Below are positions 1-5,255 of a stretch of DNA of 5,446 nucleotides, piece by piece. Every line of letters starts with the position of its first letter. Position 1 is the first letter of the stretch. This stretch comes from an uncultured Acidimicrobiaceae bacterium (GTDB lineage Bacteria; Actinomycetota; Acidimicrobiia; Acidimicrobiales; Microtrichaceae), in assembly GCA_937868025.1 (NCBI GenBank), contig CALMLJ010000683.1, positions 1 to 5,446 of the forward strand, written 5' to 3'. The position numbers and the translations under genes are program-made. The notes under the pieces were generated by a model, which was not told where the DNA came from, made no database searches, and saw nothing but the letters and a program-made list of their open reading frames with translations.

Positions 1-533
1 GGGAGGGGAGCGCGACCCTCGACGCATTCGAGCAGGGCCCGCTCGTCGCCGACGAGGTACTCCTCGGGGGTTCGGACGCATTTGATGCTGACCCGGTCGA
101 GCCACCCGGCGACCTCGGCCTCGGCCAGCGCCGTGGTGAGGATCTCGTACTCGGTCTCGAACGAGTGGCGGATGGCGATGAAGGCGTCGCGGGCGCCGAT
201 GGCGATGGCCGCGACGGCGACCCCTTCGATCACGCCGAGGGGATTCGAGCGGAGCAGCGCACGGTCGGTGAAGCTGCCCGGTTCGGCGTCGGTCCCGTTC
301 GCCACGAGGTAGCGGGGGCCGGCGTCGGGCCCGGCGCCGGTGAGCACCGCCCACTTCGCCCCGACCGAGACCGCTCCGTGGTCGCGGGCGCGGAGACCGC
401 TGGACTCGAGCAGCTCGATCAGCGAGGCGGCACCCAACGCCCCGGCCGCTGCAACGGCGTCGCCCTGGCCCGCCGCCCGGTACTCGCCGACGGTGCGGCA
501 GGGCTGATCGGGGAGGAGATAGGAGGCCGGCAC
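1..533 (-). CDS. NuoF-like protein (NADH dehydrogenase 51 kDa subunit family), N-terminal part, C-terminus off the left edge
   Basis: The visible 177 residues align by eye with the FMN/NADH-binding part of the NuoF / 51 kDa flavoprotein family, which passes electrons from NADH to FMN and an iron-sulfur centre. Visible family signatures are GAKW (58-61), [17 protein letters not shown] (75-91, compare the family's NADESEPGTFKDR), NPLGVIEG (97-104), AIAIGA (109-114) and [17 protein letters not shown] (157-173, compare YICGEETALLESLEG). The glycine-rich loop that is usually GRGGAGFPTG reads RDHGAVSVG (50-58), so several FMN-loop residues are changed. The N-terminus is much shorter than in complex I NuoF, suggesting a stand-alone or paralogous protein. 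The start is GTG at 533-531: a TAnnnT hexamer lies 7 nt upstream, no other start codon occurs before the in-frame upstream stop, and no Shine-Dalgarno is present. It is divergent from sigR. The iron-sulfur C-terminal domain cannot be seen, so the reaction is uncertain. Confidence 0.82.
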   Translation of the reverse strand, partial: MPASYLLPDQPCRTVGEYRAAGQGDAVAAAGALGAASLIELLESSGLRARDHGAVSVGAKWAVLTGAGPDAGPRYLVANGTDAEPGSFTDRALLRSNPLGVIEGVAVAAIAIGARDAFIAIRHSFETEYEILTTALAEAEVAGWLDRVSIKCVRTPEEYLVGDERALLECVEGRAPL

Positions 534-540
534 TGCGGCA

Positions 541-546
541 ACACTA
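541..546 (-). promoter_or_regulatory. -10 element for the NuoF-like gene (leaderless start)
   Basis: Read on the minus strand the hexamer is TAGTGT, followed by 7 nt and then the GTG start at 533. This spacing puts the transcription start at or next to the start codon. A poor -35 candidate, TTCCCC (569-564), lies 17 bp upstream of it. Confidence 0.5.
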
Positions 547-612
547 CGAGAGCGAGGCGCCCCGGGGAATCGTCGATCGACCGGGGGCCTGTCCCTGTTC
601 CCGGCGGTGACC

Positions 613-618
613 TACCCT
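613..618 (+). promoter_or_regulatory. -10 element for sigR (leaderless start)
   Basis: TACCCT is followed by 6 nt and then ATG at 625, so the transcript probably begins at the start codon. No good -35 hexamer is visible at 17-18 bp. A GGGGAAT motif at 564-570 resembles the -35 of SigR-type promoters, but no matching GTT lies at the usual spacing of about 18 nt. Confidence 0.5.
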
Positions 619-624
619 GGCGCG

Positions 625-1260
625 ATGGCCGACCCGGCAACCTTCTCACGTGACGCCATGGTGCACATGGACGCGCTGTACAGCGCGGCCCTGCGTATGA
701 CGCGCAATGCCGCCGACGCCGAGGACCTCGTGCAGGAGACGTATCTACGTGCCTACCGGGGGTATGAGCGCTTCGAGGCCGGCACCAATCTGCGGGCCTG
801 GCTCTACCGGATTCTCACCAACACGTTCATCAACTCGTACCGGGCCAAGCAACGCCGCCCCCAGGAGTCCGACCTCGCCGATGTCGAGGACCTCTACCTC
901 TACCGCCGTCTGGGTGGCGTCGAGACGAGCACGCTCGGGCGGAGTGCCGAGGACCAGCTGATGGATCTGCTCAGCGAGAGCGAGGTGAAGGACGCGATCG
1001 AAGCCCTTCCCGACAAGTTCCGGTTGCCGGTGCTCCTCGCCGACATCGAGGGCTTTTCGTACAAGGAGATCGCAGAGATCGTCGACGTGCCGATCGGTAC
1101 GGTGATGAGCCGTCTCCATCGGGGAAGAAAAGCGCTGCAGAAGTCGTTGTGGGAGTTCGCATCGGCACGTCGATTGCTCCCCGATGTCGAAGCCACCGAC
1201 GTCGGTGGCTCGCCGTCGAGCCGTACCGAAGTTCCCGAAACCTCGCCCACAGGTAGCTGA
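625..1260 (+). CDS. sigR: ECF RNA polymerase sigma factor, SigR/SigH type (thiol-oxidative stress)
   Basis: This 211-residue protein directs RNA polymerase to stress promoters. In the actinobacterial SigR/SigH group these are thioredoxin, thiol-metabolism and protein-quality genes switched on by disulfide stress. Region sigma-2 spans about 15-80, with the core-binding segment [14 protein letters not shown] (31-44) and the -10 recognition segment [20 protein letters not shown] (54-73), which is nearly identical to what I recall of Streptomyces SigR. Region sigma-4 spans about 119-175, with the helix-turn-helix [25 protein letters not shown] (144-168; SYKEIAEIV and [11 protein letters not shown] are the key parts). 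The last 30 residues are a variable tail. ATG 625 is chosen over the in-frame GTG 607 because a -10 hexamer ends at 618, leaving GTG 607 outside the likely transcript. Its anti-sigma gene follows after 2 bp, so the two are co-transcribed. The group is sure; the one-to-one symbol is by similarity. Confidence 0.93.
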   Translation: MADPATFSRDAMVHMDALYSAALRMTRNAADAEDLVQETYLRAYRGYERFEAGTNLRAWLYRILTNTFINSYRAKQRRPQESDLADVEDLYLYRRLGGVETSTLGRSAEDQLMDLLSESEVKDAIEALPDKFRLPVLLADIEGFSYKEIAEIVDVPIGTVMSRLHRGRKALQKSLWEFASARRLLPDVEATDVGGSPSSRTEVPETSPTGS

Positions 1261-1262
1261 CC

Positions 1263-1502
1263 ATGTCCGACAATTGCGATGTCGCCCTCGCCGAGCTCTA
1301 CGAGTACCTCGACGGAGAGCTCACCGAAGCGGCCCGCCAGCGCATCGAGCAGCATCTGCGGGAGTGCTCACCGTGCCTCGAGGCCTTCGACTTCGAGGCC
1401 GAGGTGCGCCGCATCGTCGCCGATCGGTGCCGCGATCAGTGTCCCGAGGCATTGCGGGCGCGCATCCAGTCGGCCATCGACGGGTCCGGGGCGACGGCAT
1501 GA
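1263..1502 (+). CDS. rsrA: Zinc-binding anti-sigma factor, RsrA family (redox sensor)
   Basis: This 79-residue protein is expected to hold the upstream sigma factor inactive when reduced and release it when a disulfide forms and zinc is lost. The ZAS motif H-x3-C-x2-C is present as HLRECSPC (H31, C35, C38). With C5 in the N-terminal DNC segment this gives the same four-residue set as RsrA's C11, H37, C41 and C44, and the C5-C38 pair matches the RsrA trigger disulfide. ELYEYLDGEL (11-20) also matches RsrA's LYEFLD helix. Two further cysteines, C56 and C60, sit as C-x3-C where S. coelicolor RsrA has an adjacent CC pair. The protein lacks RsrA's longer C-terminal tail (about 105 residues there). 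It starts 2 bp after the sigma stop, with a weak AGGTAG ribosome-binding match at 1251-1256, so translation is probably coupled. Confidence 0.92.
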   Translation: MSDNCDVALAELYEYLDGELTEAARQRIEQHLRECSPCLEAFDFEAEVRRIVADRCRDQCPEALRARIQSAIDGSGATA

Positions 1503-1546
1503 CGACGGACAGGTCGCCAGGTTGCACGATGCGACTCGTCGCGTCC

Positions 1547-1552
1547 TAAGCT
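1547..1552 (+). promoter_or_regulatory. -10 element for the small membrane protein gene (leaderless start)
   Basis: TAAGCT is followed by 7 nt and ATG at 1560, the same geometry as at the other putative leaderless starts here. A weak -35-like TTGCAC lies at 1522-1527, with a long 19-bp spacer. It would start the transcript for the small membrane protein, the metalloprotease and tilS. Confidence 0.5.
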
Positions 1553-1559
1553 GACACCA

Positions 1560-1715
1560 ATGTTTGCGCTCGCCTCACTCCTCGCGGCCACCGAGAGCCA
1601 TGTCTGGCACTTCTGGTTGGCAGCGCTGCTCGCCCCGGTGACGATCCTGGCGGTGCTCGGTACGGTCGCCAGCTACTTCTTCAAGGTGACCCGCTCCCGG
1701 TACCCCCGGAAGTAG
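1560..1715 (+). CDS. Small single-span membrane protein, 51 residues, function unknown
   Basis: The frame runs ATG (1560) to TAG (1715) and encodes 51 residues. The segment from about 17 to 41 (HFWLAALLAPVTIL and on to VASYFF) is hydrophobic and long enough for one or slightly more membrane helices. It is followed by a strongly basic tail ending KVTRSRYPRK, which predicts a cytoplasmic C-terminus under the positive-inside rule. A short N-terminal part holds ESHVWHFW with two histidines and two tryptophans near the membrane edge. I do not recognise a family. Support for it being real is the -10 hexamer 7 nt before the ATG, the membrane-protein composition, and its tight position 11 bp before the metalloprotease start in the same orientation. 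A role linked to that protease is only a guess from position. Confidence 0.68.
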   Translation: MFALASLLAATESHVWHFWLAALLAPVTILAVLGTVASYFFKVTRSRYPRK

Positions 1716-1726
1716 CAGTCGAATCC

Positions 1727-2806
1727 GTGGCCACCGCTGTCGATTGGGCCACGGCTGAACGGGTAGCGAGCCGCATCGCTCGGCGCGGCGCACCCGACCT
1801 CCCCTCGGGGTACGCATCGGTCCACCGCGACTTCGAGGAACTGACAGCTCAGGCGCAGACGCTGGTCGAGGCCCACACGGGTTGGACGTCGGAGGCGGGT
1901 CTGGCCCGAGCCCGCGTCGTGGATCGCGACGATTGGATCCGCGCCAACATCGCCTCCTTTCAGCGGATGCTCCGGCCGCTCACCGATCGGCTCGAGGAGA
2001 AGCTGTTGCCCGGCCCGGCCAACTTCATCGCGTCGCGAGTGGCGGGCGCCGAAATGGGCGCCGTGCTCGGTTGGATGTCGACGCGTGTGCTCGGCCAATA
2101 CGACCTGTTGGTCCTCGAGGACGAGGACGTCGACGACCAGGACATCGTGTACTACGTCGGGCCGAACATTGCGGCCCTCGAGCAGCGCTTCGACTTCCCG
2201 GAGCGGGAGTTCCGCCTGTGGGTCGCCCTGCACGAGGTGACCCACCGGACCCAGTTCACCGGTAAGCCGTGGTTGCGCTCCTATTTCCTGGAACAGGTCA
2301 ACGGTCTGATGACGATGGCCGACCCCGACCCGGCGCGGTTCTTCGCTGCGATCGGCCGGGTCGCCGAGGCCGTCCGGACCAAGCGCAACCCCCTCGACGA
2401 CGGCGGCATCGTCACGCTGTTCGCCACGGCCGAGCAGCGTCACACGATGGATCGTGTCGGTGGGCTGATGAGCCTGCTCGAAGGCCACGGTGACGTGACC
2501 ATGGACCGTGCCGGCGGCAATCGGATCCCGTCTGCCGGCCGGTTCGGCGACGTGCTGCGCACCCGGCGTTCCAACGCCTCGGCTCCGGCGCGGTTGCTGC
2601 AGAAGCTGATGGGCATCGAGGCCAAGCTCGCCCAGTACGAGCAGGGCGAGAAGTTCATCGAGGCGGTCGAGCGGGTCGGCGGCGCGCCGATGCTCGAGCG
2701 GGCGTTCGCCGGTCCCGCATCGTTGCCGACACTCGCCGAGATCCGCGAGCCGGCCCGTTGGGTCGACCGGGTGGGGTCGGGTCCGTTGGCGGTCGCCGGG
2801 CGGTGA
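1727..2806 (+). CDS. DUF2342-family zinc-dependent metalloprotease-like protein
   Basis: This 359-residue protein matches the actinobacterial DUF2342 / zinc-dependent metalloprotease family, whose substrate is not known. The zinc motif HExxH is HEVTH at 169-173, within LWVALHEVTHRTQF. A second conserved segment, MSLLEGHGDVTMD (248-260), probably supplies the third metal ligand (E252 or H254). Other family-like parts are the N-terminal VDWATAERVASRIA (5-18), PGPANFIASRVAGAEMG (95-111), YDLLVLEDE (125-133), VYYVGPNI (141-148) and the C-terminal LPTLAEIREPARWVDRV. No signal peptide or membrane helix is visible, so it is probably cytoplasmic. The family has been tagged as associated with coenzyme F420 biosynthesis on distribution grounds, but nothing in this window confirms that. 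The GTG start at 1727 gives the expected short N-terminus; no strong ribosome-binding site precedes it. Its end overlaps tilS by 4 nt. Confidence 0.88.
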   Translation: MATAVDWATAERVASRIARRGAPDLPSGYASVHRDFEELTAQAQTLVEAHTGWTSEAGLARARVVDRDDWIRANIASFQRMLRPLTDRLEEKLLPGPANFIASRVAGAEMGAVLGWMSTRVLGQYDLLVLEDEDVDDQDIVYYVGPNIAALEQRFDFPEREFRLWVALHEVTHRTQFTGKPWLRSYFLEQVNGLMTMADPDPARFFAAIGRVAEAVRTKRNPLDDGGIVTLFATAEQRHTMDRVGGLMSLLEGHGDVTMDRAGGNRIPSAGRFGDVLRTRRSNASAPARLLQKLMGIEAKLAQYEQGEKFIEAVERVGGAPMLERAFAGPASLPTLAEIREPARWVDRVGSGPLAVAGR

Positions 2807-3723
2807 CGCGTGACGCGGCGGAGTCGCCGTCGTCGCTGACCGATCGACTCCTCCGCCGGTGCACGTTCCCTCCTGCGGGGTCGCCGGTCCACGTCGCGGT
2901 GTCGGGTGGGCGCGATTCGCTTGCCCTCCTGGTGCTCGCGTCGGCCGCGCGGCTCGACGTCACCGCTGTCCACGTCGACCATGGCGTTCGTCCCGGCTCC
3001 GCCGACGAGGCGGCGCTGGTCGAGGGGGTCGCCCGGAGGTTCGGCGCGGCGTTCGAGGCCGTCCGGGTCGTCGTCGACGATGGTCCCAACCTCGAGGCGC
3101 GAGCGCGAGACGCCCGTTACCGGGCGCTCCCGCCCGACGTGCTGACCGGTCACACGCTCGACGACCAGGCCGAGACGATCCTGCTGTTCCTGATGCGGGG
3201 CACCGGTCCGGAGGGTCTTGCCGGGATCGACCGGGCTCGCCGTCCGTTGTTGTCCCTGCGTCGGGCCGAGACCGGGCAGCTGTGTGCTGATCTCGGACTC
3301 ACCGTGTTCGACGACCCGTCGAACGACGATCCACGATTCCGGCGGAATCGGGTCCGGGCCGAGCTCCTCCCGTTGCTCGACGACATCGCCGGACGTGACG
3401 TGGCACCGCTCCTGGCACGTACGGCCGACCTCCAGCGGTCGCTCCTCGAGGTCGTGGCCGCGGCGGCGGCCGACGTGGATCCGTCCGATGCCCGTGAGGT
3501 CGCGTCGGTGAGCGTCGGCGTGGCGTCGGAGGCGTTGCGAGCCTGGTGGCGCCGCGAAACCGGCGAGCACTACGCACCCGATGCGGACGCAGTCGAACGG
3601 ATGCTCGGGGTGGCCCGCGGCGACGCGACTGCAGCCGATGTCGGAGGCGGGTGGCGCATCTCCCGCACCGGCCAGCGCCTCCGGCTGGAGCAGGTCTTGG
3701 GGGACGTCGGGCAACCTCGCTAG
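2803..3723 (+). CDS. tilS: tRNA(Ile)-lysidine synthase
   Basis: TilS uses ATP to attach lysine to C34 of the CAU-anticodon tRNA-Ile, so that it reads AUA and is charged with isoleucine; the enzyme is normally essential. The N-type ATP pyrophosphatase P-loop is SGGRDS at 34-39 (consensus SGGxDS). It is followed by VHVDHGVRPGSADEA (the VDHGLR region), NLEARARDARYRAL, LDDQAET starting near D120, LFLMRGTG, and the TilS-specific DDPSNDDPRFRRNRVR from about 170. At 306 residues it has the short form usual in actinobacteria, with the catalytic domain and a reduced C-terminal part, compared with about 430 in E. coli. The start is taken as GTG 2803, whose GTGA overlaps the TGA stop of the metalloprotease gene and suggests translational coupling. 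An upstream in-frame ATG at 2758 would lie well inside the previous gene and is less likely. Confidence 0.93.
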   Translation: MTRDAAESPSSLTDRLLRRCTFPPAGSPVHVAVSGGRDSLALLVLASAARLDVTAVHVDHGVRPGSADEAALVEGVARRFGAAFEAVRVVVDDGPNLEARARDARYRALPPDVLTGHTLDDQAETILLFLMRGTGPEGLAGIDRARRPLLSLRRAETGQLCADLGLTVFDDPSNDDPRFRRNRVRAELLPLLDDIAGRDVAPLLARTADLQRSLLEVVAAAAADVDPSDAREVASVSVGVASEALRAWWRRETGEHYAPDADAVERMLGVARGDATAADVGGGWRISRTGQRLRLEQVLGDVGQPR

Positions 3724-3726
3724 GGT
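3721..3726 (+). promoter_or_regulatory. -10 element for hpt, overlapping the tilS stop codon
   Basis: TAGGGT is followed by 7 nt and the hpt ATG at 3734. Its first three bases are the tilS stop codon TAG. The spacing fits a leaderless hpt transcript started independently of the upstream operon. No convincing -35 was seen inside the tilS 3' end. Confidence 0.5.
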
Positions 3727-3733
3727 TCGCCGC

Positions 3734-4285
3734 ATGAGCTTCGCCGATCACGACCCCGATGTCGGTGAGGTGCTCCTCACCGCCGACGACATCCAGAAGC
3801 GGATCGTCGAGATCGGGGCCGAGCTCACGGCGGCCTACGAGGGCCGGATCCCGTTGCTGGTCTGTGTGCTCAAGGGGTCGTACGTCTTCGTGGCCGACCT
3901 GGCCCGGGCCATCGACCTGCCCGTCGAGCTCGACTTCATCGCCGTGTCCTCGTACGGCAGCTCGACGCGCACGTCGGGCGTCGTTCGGCTCGTCAAGGAC
4001 CTCGACTCCGACATCGCGGGTCGCGACGTGATCCTCATCGAGGACATCGTCGACAGCGGCCTGACGCTGCGCTATCTGCGCCGCAACCTCGAGGCCCGCA
4101 ACCCCGCGAGCCTGACGGTGTGCACCCTCATCGCGAGGGCGTCAGCCGACATCGAGTCGCTCGACGTCGGTTACGTCGGGTTCACGATCGCGGACGAGGA
4201 CTGGCTCGTCGGATACGGGCTCGACGTCGGGCAGCGCTACCGCAACCTCGGCTATCTCGCGAAGTACGTGAAACCCGACTCCTGA
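3734..4285 (+). CDS. hpt: Hypoxanthine (guanine) phosphoribosyltransferase
   Basis: This 183-residue cytoplasmic enzyme salvages purines by joining hypoxanthine or guanine to PRPP to form IMP or GMP. Diagnostic parts are the pyrophosphate-binding loop LKGS (46-49), the following YVFVADLARAI and ELDFIAVSSYG segments with the flexible catalytic loop SSYGSSTRTSG, and the PRPP signature VILIEDIVDSGLT at 99-111 with the acidic pair E103-D104 and D107. The C-terminal base-binding part reads DEDWLVGYGLDVGQRYRNL, matching the family's DxFVVGYGLDYxxRYRNLP except for W-L where F-V is usual. ATG 3734 is preferred: it gives the family's usual length, lies just after the tilS stop and follows a -10 hexamer by 7 nt. 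The open frame continues upstream inside tilS to an ATG at 3581, which would add an unrelated extension. The tilS-hpt order is also found in mycobacteria. Confidence 0.95.
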   Translation: MSFADHDPDVGEVLLTADDIQKRIVEIGAELTAAYEGRIPLLVCVLKGSYVFVADLARAIDLPVELDFIAVSSYGSSTRTSGVVRLVKDLDSDIAGRDVILIEDIVDSGLTLRYLRRNLEARNPASLTVCTLIARASADIESLDVGYVGFTIADEDWLVGYGLDVGQRYRNLGYLAKYVKPDS

Positions 4286-4303
4286 GCGTCGAATGCGCCC
4301 GGG

Positions 4304-4341
4304 TCAGCCCCGTCGGCTGATCTGCTGGGCTCGCCAGCCCA
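4304..4341. terminator. Paired GC hairpins at the convergent junction, possible bidirectional terminator
   Basis: Two perfect 6-bp inverted repeats lie side by side: TCAGCC/GGCTGA with a 5-nt loop (4304-4320) and TGGGCT/AGCCCA with a 4-nt loop (4326-4341). They lie 18 nt past the hpt stop and overlap the last codons of the convergent gene, including its stop codon. No T-run follows, so a classical intrinsic terminator is not shown. Confidence 0.35.
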
Positions 4342-5143
4342 ACATGATGACGCCGGCCCCGAAGAGAACGAGCGCCACGCCGCCGAGTGGCTTCGAGTCA
4401 CTGCCGGTGACGGCCAGCGCGCCGGTCGGTGTGGTGACGGGTGTGGTGACGACGGTGGTCTCGGCGAGGACCTCGGTGGGGATGCTCGTCGCACGGATCG
4501 GTGCCGTCGTCGGTGTCGCGCTCGTGGGCGGCGCCGTGGTGGGTGCTGCCGTCGAGGACGGGGCAGCGCTCGTGGTCGGTGCTGCCGTCGTCGTCGGTGC
4601 TGCGGTGGTGGTGGGCGCCGTCGTCGTGGTGGGCGTGCCGTTCGGGCAGACCGTCGCAGCGACGGGCACGACGCTGTTGGCGGAGCCGTCGGCCATGGCG
4701 TCGGGGCGGTGGTGGGCGCGTACCGCGGTGGCAGCGGCGGGCAGGGTCACGGTGCCGAGCGAGCCTGACCAGGTGGCATCGGCGACACGGTCGGGGAGGT
4801 CGCCGGTGAGACCCGACGTGGCGATGACGGTGCCCGTCGCGTCGAGGAACTGCAGTTCCCAGATCTCCGACGCCTGCGTGACGCCGACGCGGGACGGATA
4901 GCCGTCGCTCGAGGAGCCCGTCACGCCATAGCTGCCGGCAGCGAGCGTGACCGGCACGGTGGGGCTGTACTCGACTTTGGGGTTGTAGCCGTCCCAGTCG
5001 ATGAGCCGGGTCGCCGGAAAGGTCACGTTCATGCACTCGTCGGCGGCGCCGGCAGGGGCAGCGCCGATCACGGCCGTGCCGGCCACGGCAGCGGAGAGCG
5101 CCGTGAGTGCTGCGGCCAACCGGATGTAGCGGTGCTGTCGCAT
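4304..5143 (-). CDS. Exported cell-surface protein with Thr/Ala/Pro stalk and LAXTG-type sortase signal
   Basis: This 279-residue protein has the full architecture of a sortase-anchored surface protein; its folded domain is not recognised. Residues 1-33 form a signal peptide: basic MRQHRYIR, a hydrophobic alanine-rich core and a probable cut after AAPAGA. A globular part of about 130 residues follows, with two cysteines (C37 and C166) that may pair and a composition like a beta-rich domain. Residues 170-240 are a Thr/Ala/Pro stalk including five six-residue units of the TTTAAP type (172-201). The C-terminus has LAVTG (243-247), a hydrophobic stretch (about 252-267) and the tail WRAQQISRRG. 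LAVTG fits the LAXTG motif of class E sortases. The ATG start at 5143 is supported by a GAGGGGG ribosome-binding site 7 nt upstream. It converges with hpt with an 18-nt gap and is divergent from the threonine aldolase gene. Confidence 0.85.
   Translation of the reverse strand: MRQHRYIRLAAALTALSAAVAGTAVIGAAPAGAADECMNVTFPATRLIDWDGYNPKVEYSPTVPVTLAAGSYGVTGSSSDGYPSRVGVTQASEIWELQFLDATGTVIATSGLTGDLPDRVADATWSGSLGTVTLPAAATAVRAHHRPDAMADGSANSVVPVAATVCPNGTPTTTTAPTTTAAPTTTAAPTTSAAPSSTAAPTTAPPTSATPTTAPIRATSIPTEVLAETTVVTTPVTTPTGALAVTGSDSKPLGGVALVLFGAGVIMLGWRAQQISRRG
4541..4630 (-). repeat. Five 18-bp tandem repeats coding Thr/Ala/Pro units
   Basis: These 90 bp encode TTTTAP, TTTAAP, TTTAAP, TTSAAP and SSTAAP in succession, so the period is exactly 18 bp. 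The copies differ mostly by synonymous or conservative changes. This is the regular core of the stalk; degenerate Thr/Pro-rich sequence continues on both sides. Confidence 0.8.
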
Positions 5144-5150
5144 CGTGAGA

Positions 5151-5157
5151 CCCCCTC
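5151..5157 (-). promoter_or_regulatory. Strong ribosome-binding site of the LAXTG protein gene
   Basis: On the minus strand GAGGGGG lies 7 nt before the ATG at 5143. It is the only strong Shine-Dalgarno sequence in the window and fixes the start of the exported protein. Confidence 0.7.
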
Positions 5158-5167
5158 GTCTGAGGCA

Positions 5168-5197
5168 AGGCTAACGCCCGGTCGGGGCGAATACCAA
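5168..5197 (-). promoter_or_regulatory. Promoter of the LAXTG protein gene
   Basis: On the minus strand TTGGTA (5197-5192) and TAGCCT (5173-5168) are separated by 18 bp, a reasonable -35/-10 pair. The predicted transcript starts near 5161 and has a short leader containing the ribosome-binding site. Confidence 0.5.
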
Positions 5198-5210
5198 GCA
5201 TGTAACTTGG
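5194..5210. promoter_or_regulatory. Inverted repeat CCAAG-N7-CTTGG, possible operator
   Basis: A perfect 5-bp inverted repeat with a 7-nt spacer lies in the divergent intergenic region and overlaps the -35 hexamer of the LAXTG protein gene. It could be a regulator site acting on one or both divergent genes. The arms are short, so chance is possible. Confidence 0.3.
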
Positions 5211-5243
5211 AGTTCACCCGAATGGGGTGCCGGACGCTCCCGC

Positions 5244-5249
5244 TACAGT
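5244..5249 (+). promoter_or_regulatory. -10 element for the threonine aldolase gene (leaderless start)
   Basis: TACAGT is followed by 6 nt and then ATG at 5256. The geometry matches the other putative leaderless genes in the window. No clear -35 was found at 17-18 bp. Confidence 0.5.
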
Positions 5250-5255
5250 CCGGCC

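Noticed and set aside
607..624. GTG 607 as the sigR start, adding six residues
   Set aside because: The -10 hexamer at 613-618 lies between it and ATG 625, so it is probably outside the main transcript. An upstream promoter giving a longer isoform cannot be fully excluded.
165..653. A 162-codon plus-strand open frame at the left end
   Set aside because: It is antisense to the NuoF-like gene, which has recognisable family motifs. The plus-strand translation is a GC-driven Arg/Gly/Ala-rich shadow with no motif.
1531..1542. GCGAC-TC-GTCGC inverted repeat after rsrA as a terminator
   Set aside because: The loop would be only 2-4 nt, the stem is very short, and no T-run follows.
1499..1549. A 16-codon frame starting in an ATGA overlap with the rsrA stop
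   Set aside because: A coupled leader-like peptide is possible, but it is too short, has no distinctive composition, and ends just at the -10 of the next gene.
1673..2488. A 271-codon minus-strand open frame
   Set aside because: It is antisense to the small membrane protein and the metalloprotease HEVTH region, and no family features were seen.
2440..3735. A 431-codon minus-strand open frame
   Set aside because: It lies opposite the metalloprotease and tilS genes, both of which show catalytic motifs. Its composition is that of a high-GC antisense shadow.
4293..4901. A 202-codon plus-strand frame rich in Val/Gly/Ala
   Set aside because: Its repetitive part is the complement of the Thr/Ala/Pro stalk codons of the minus-strand exported protein, which has a signal peptide, a ribosome-binding site and a sorting signal.
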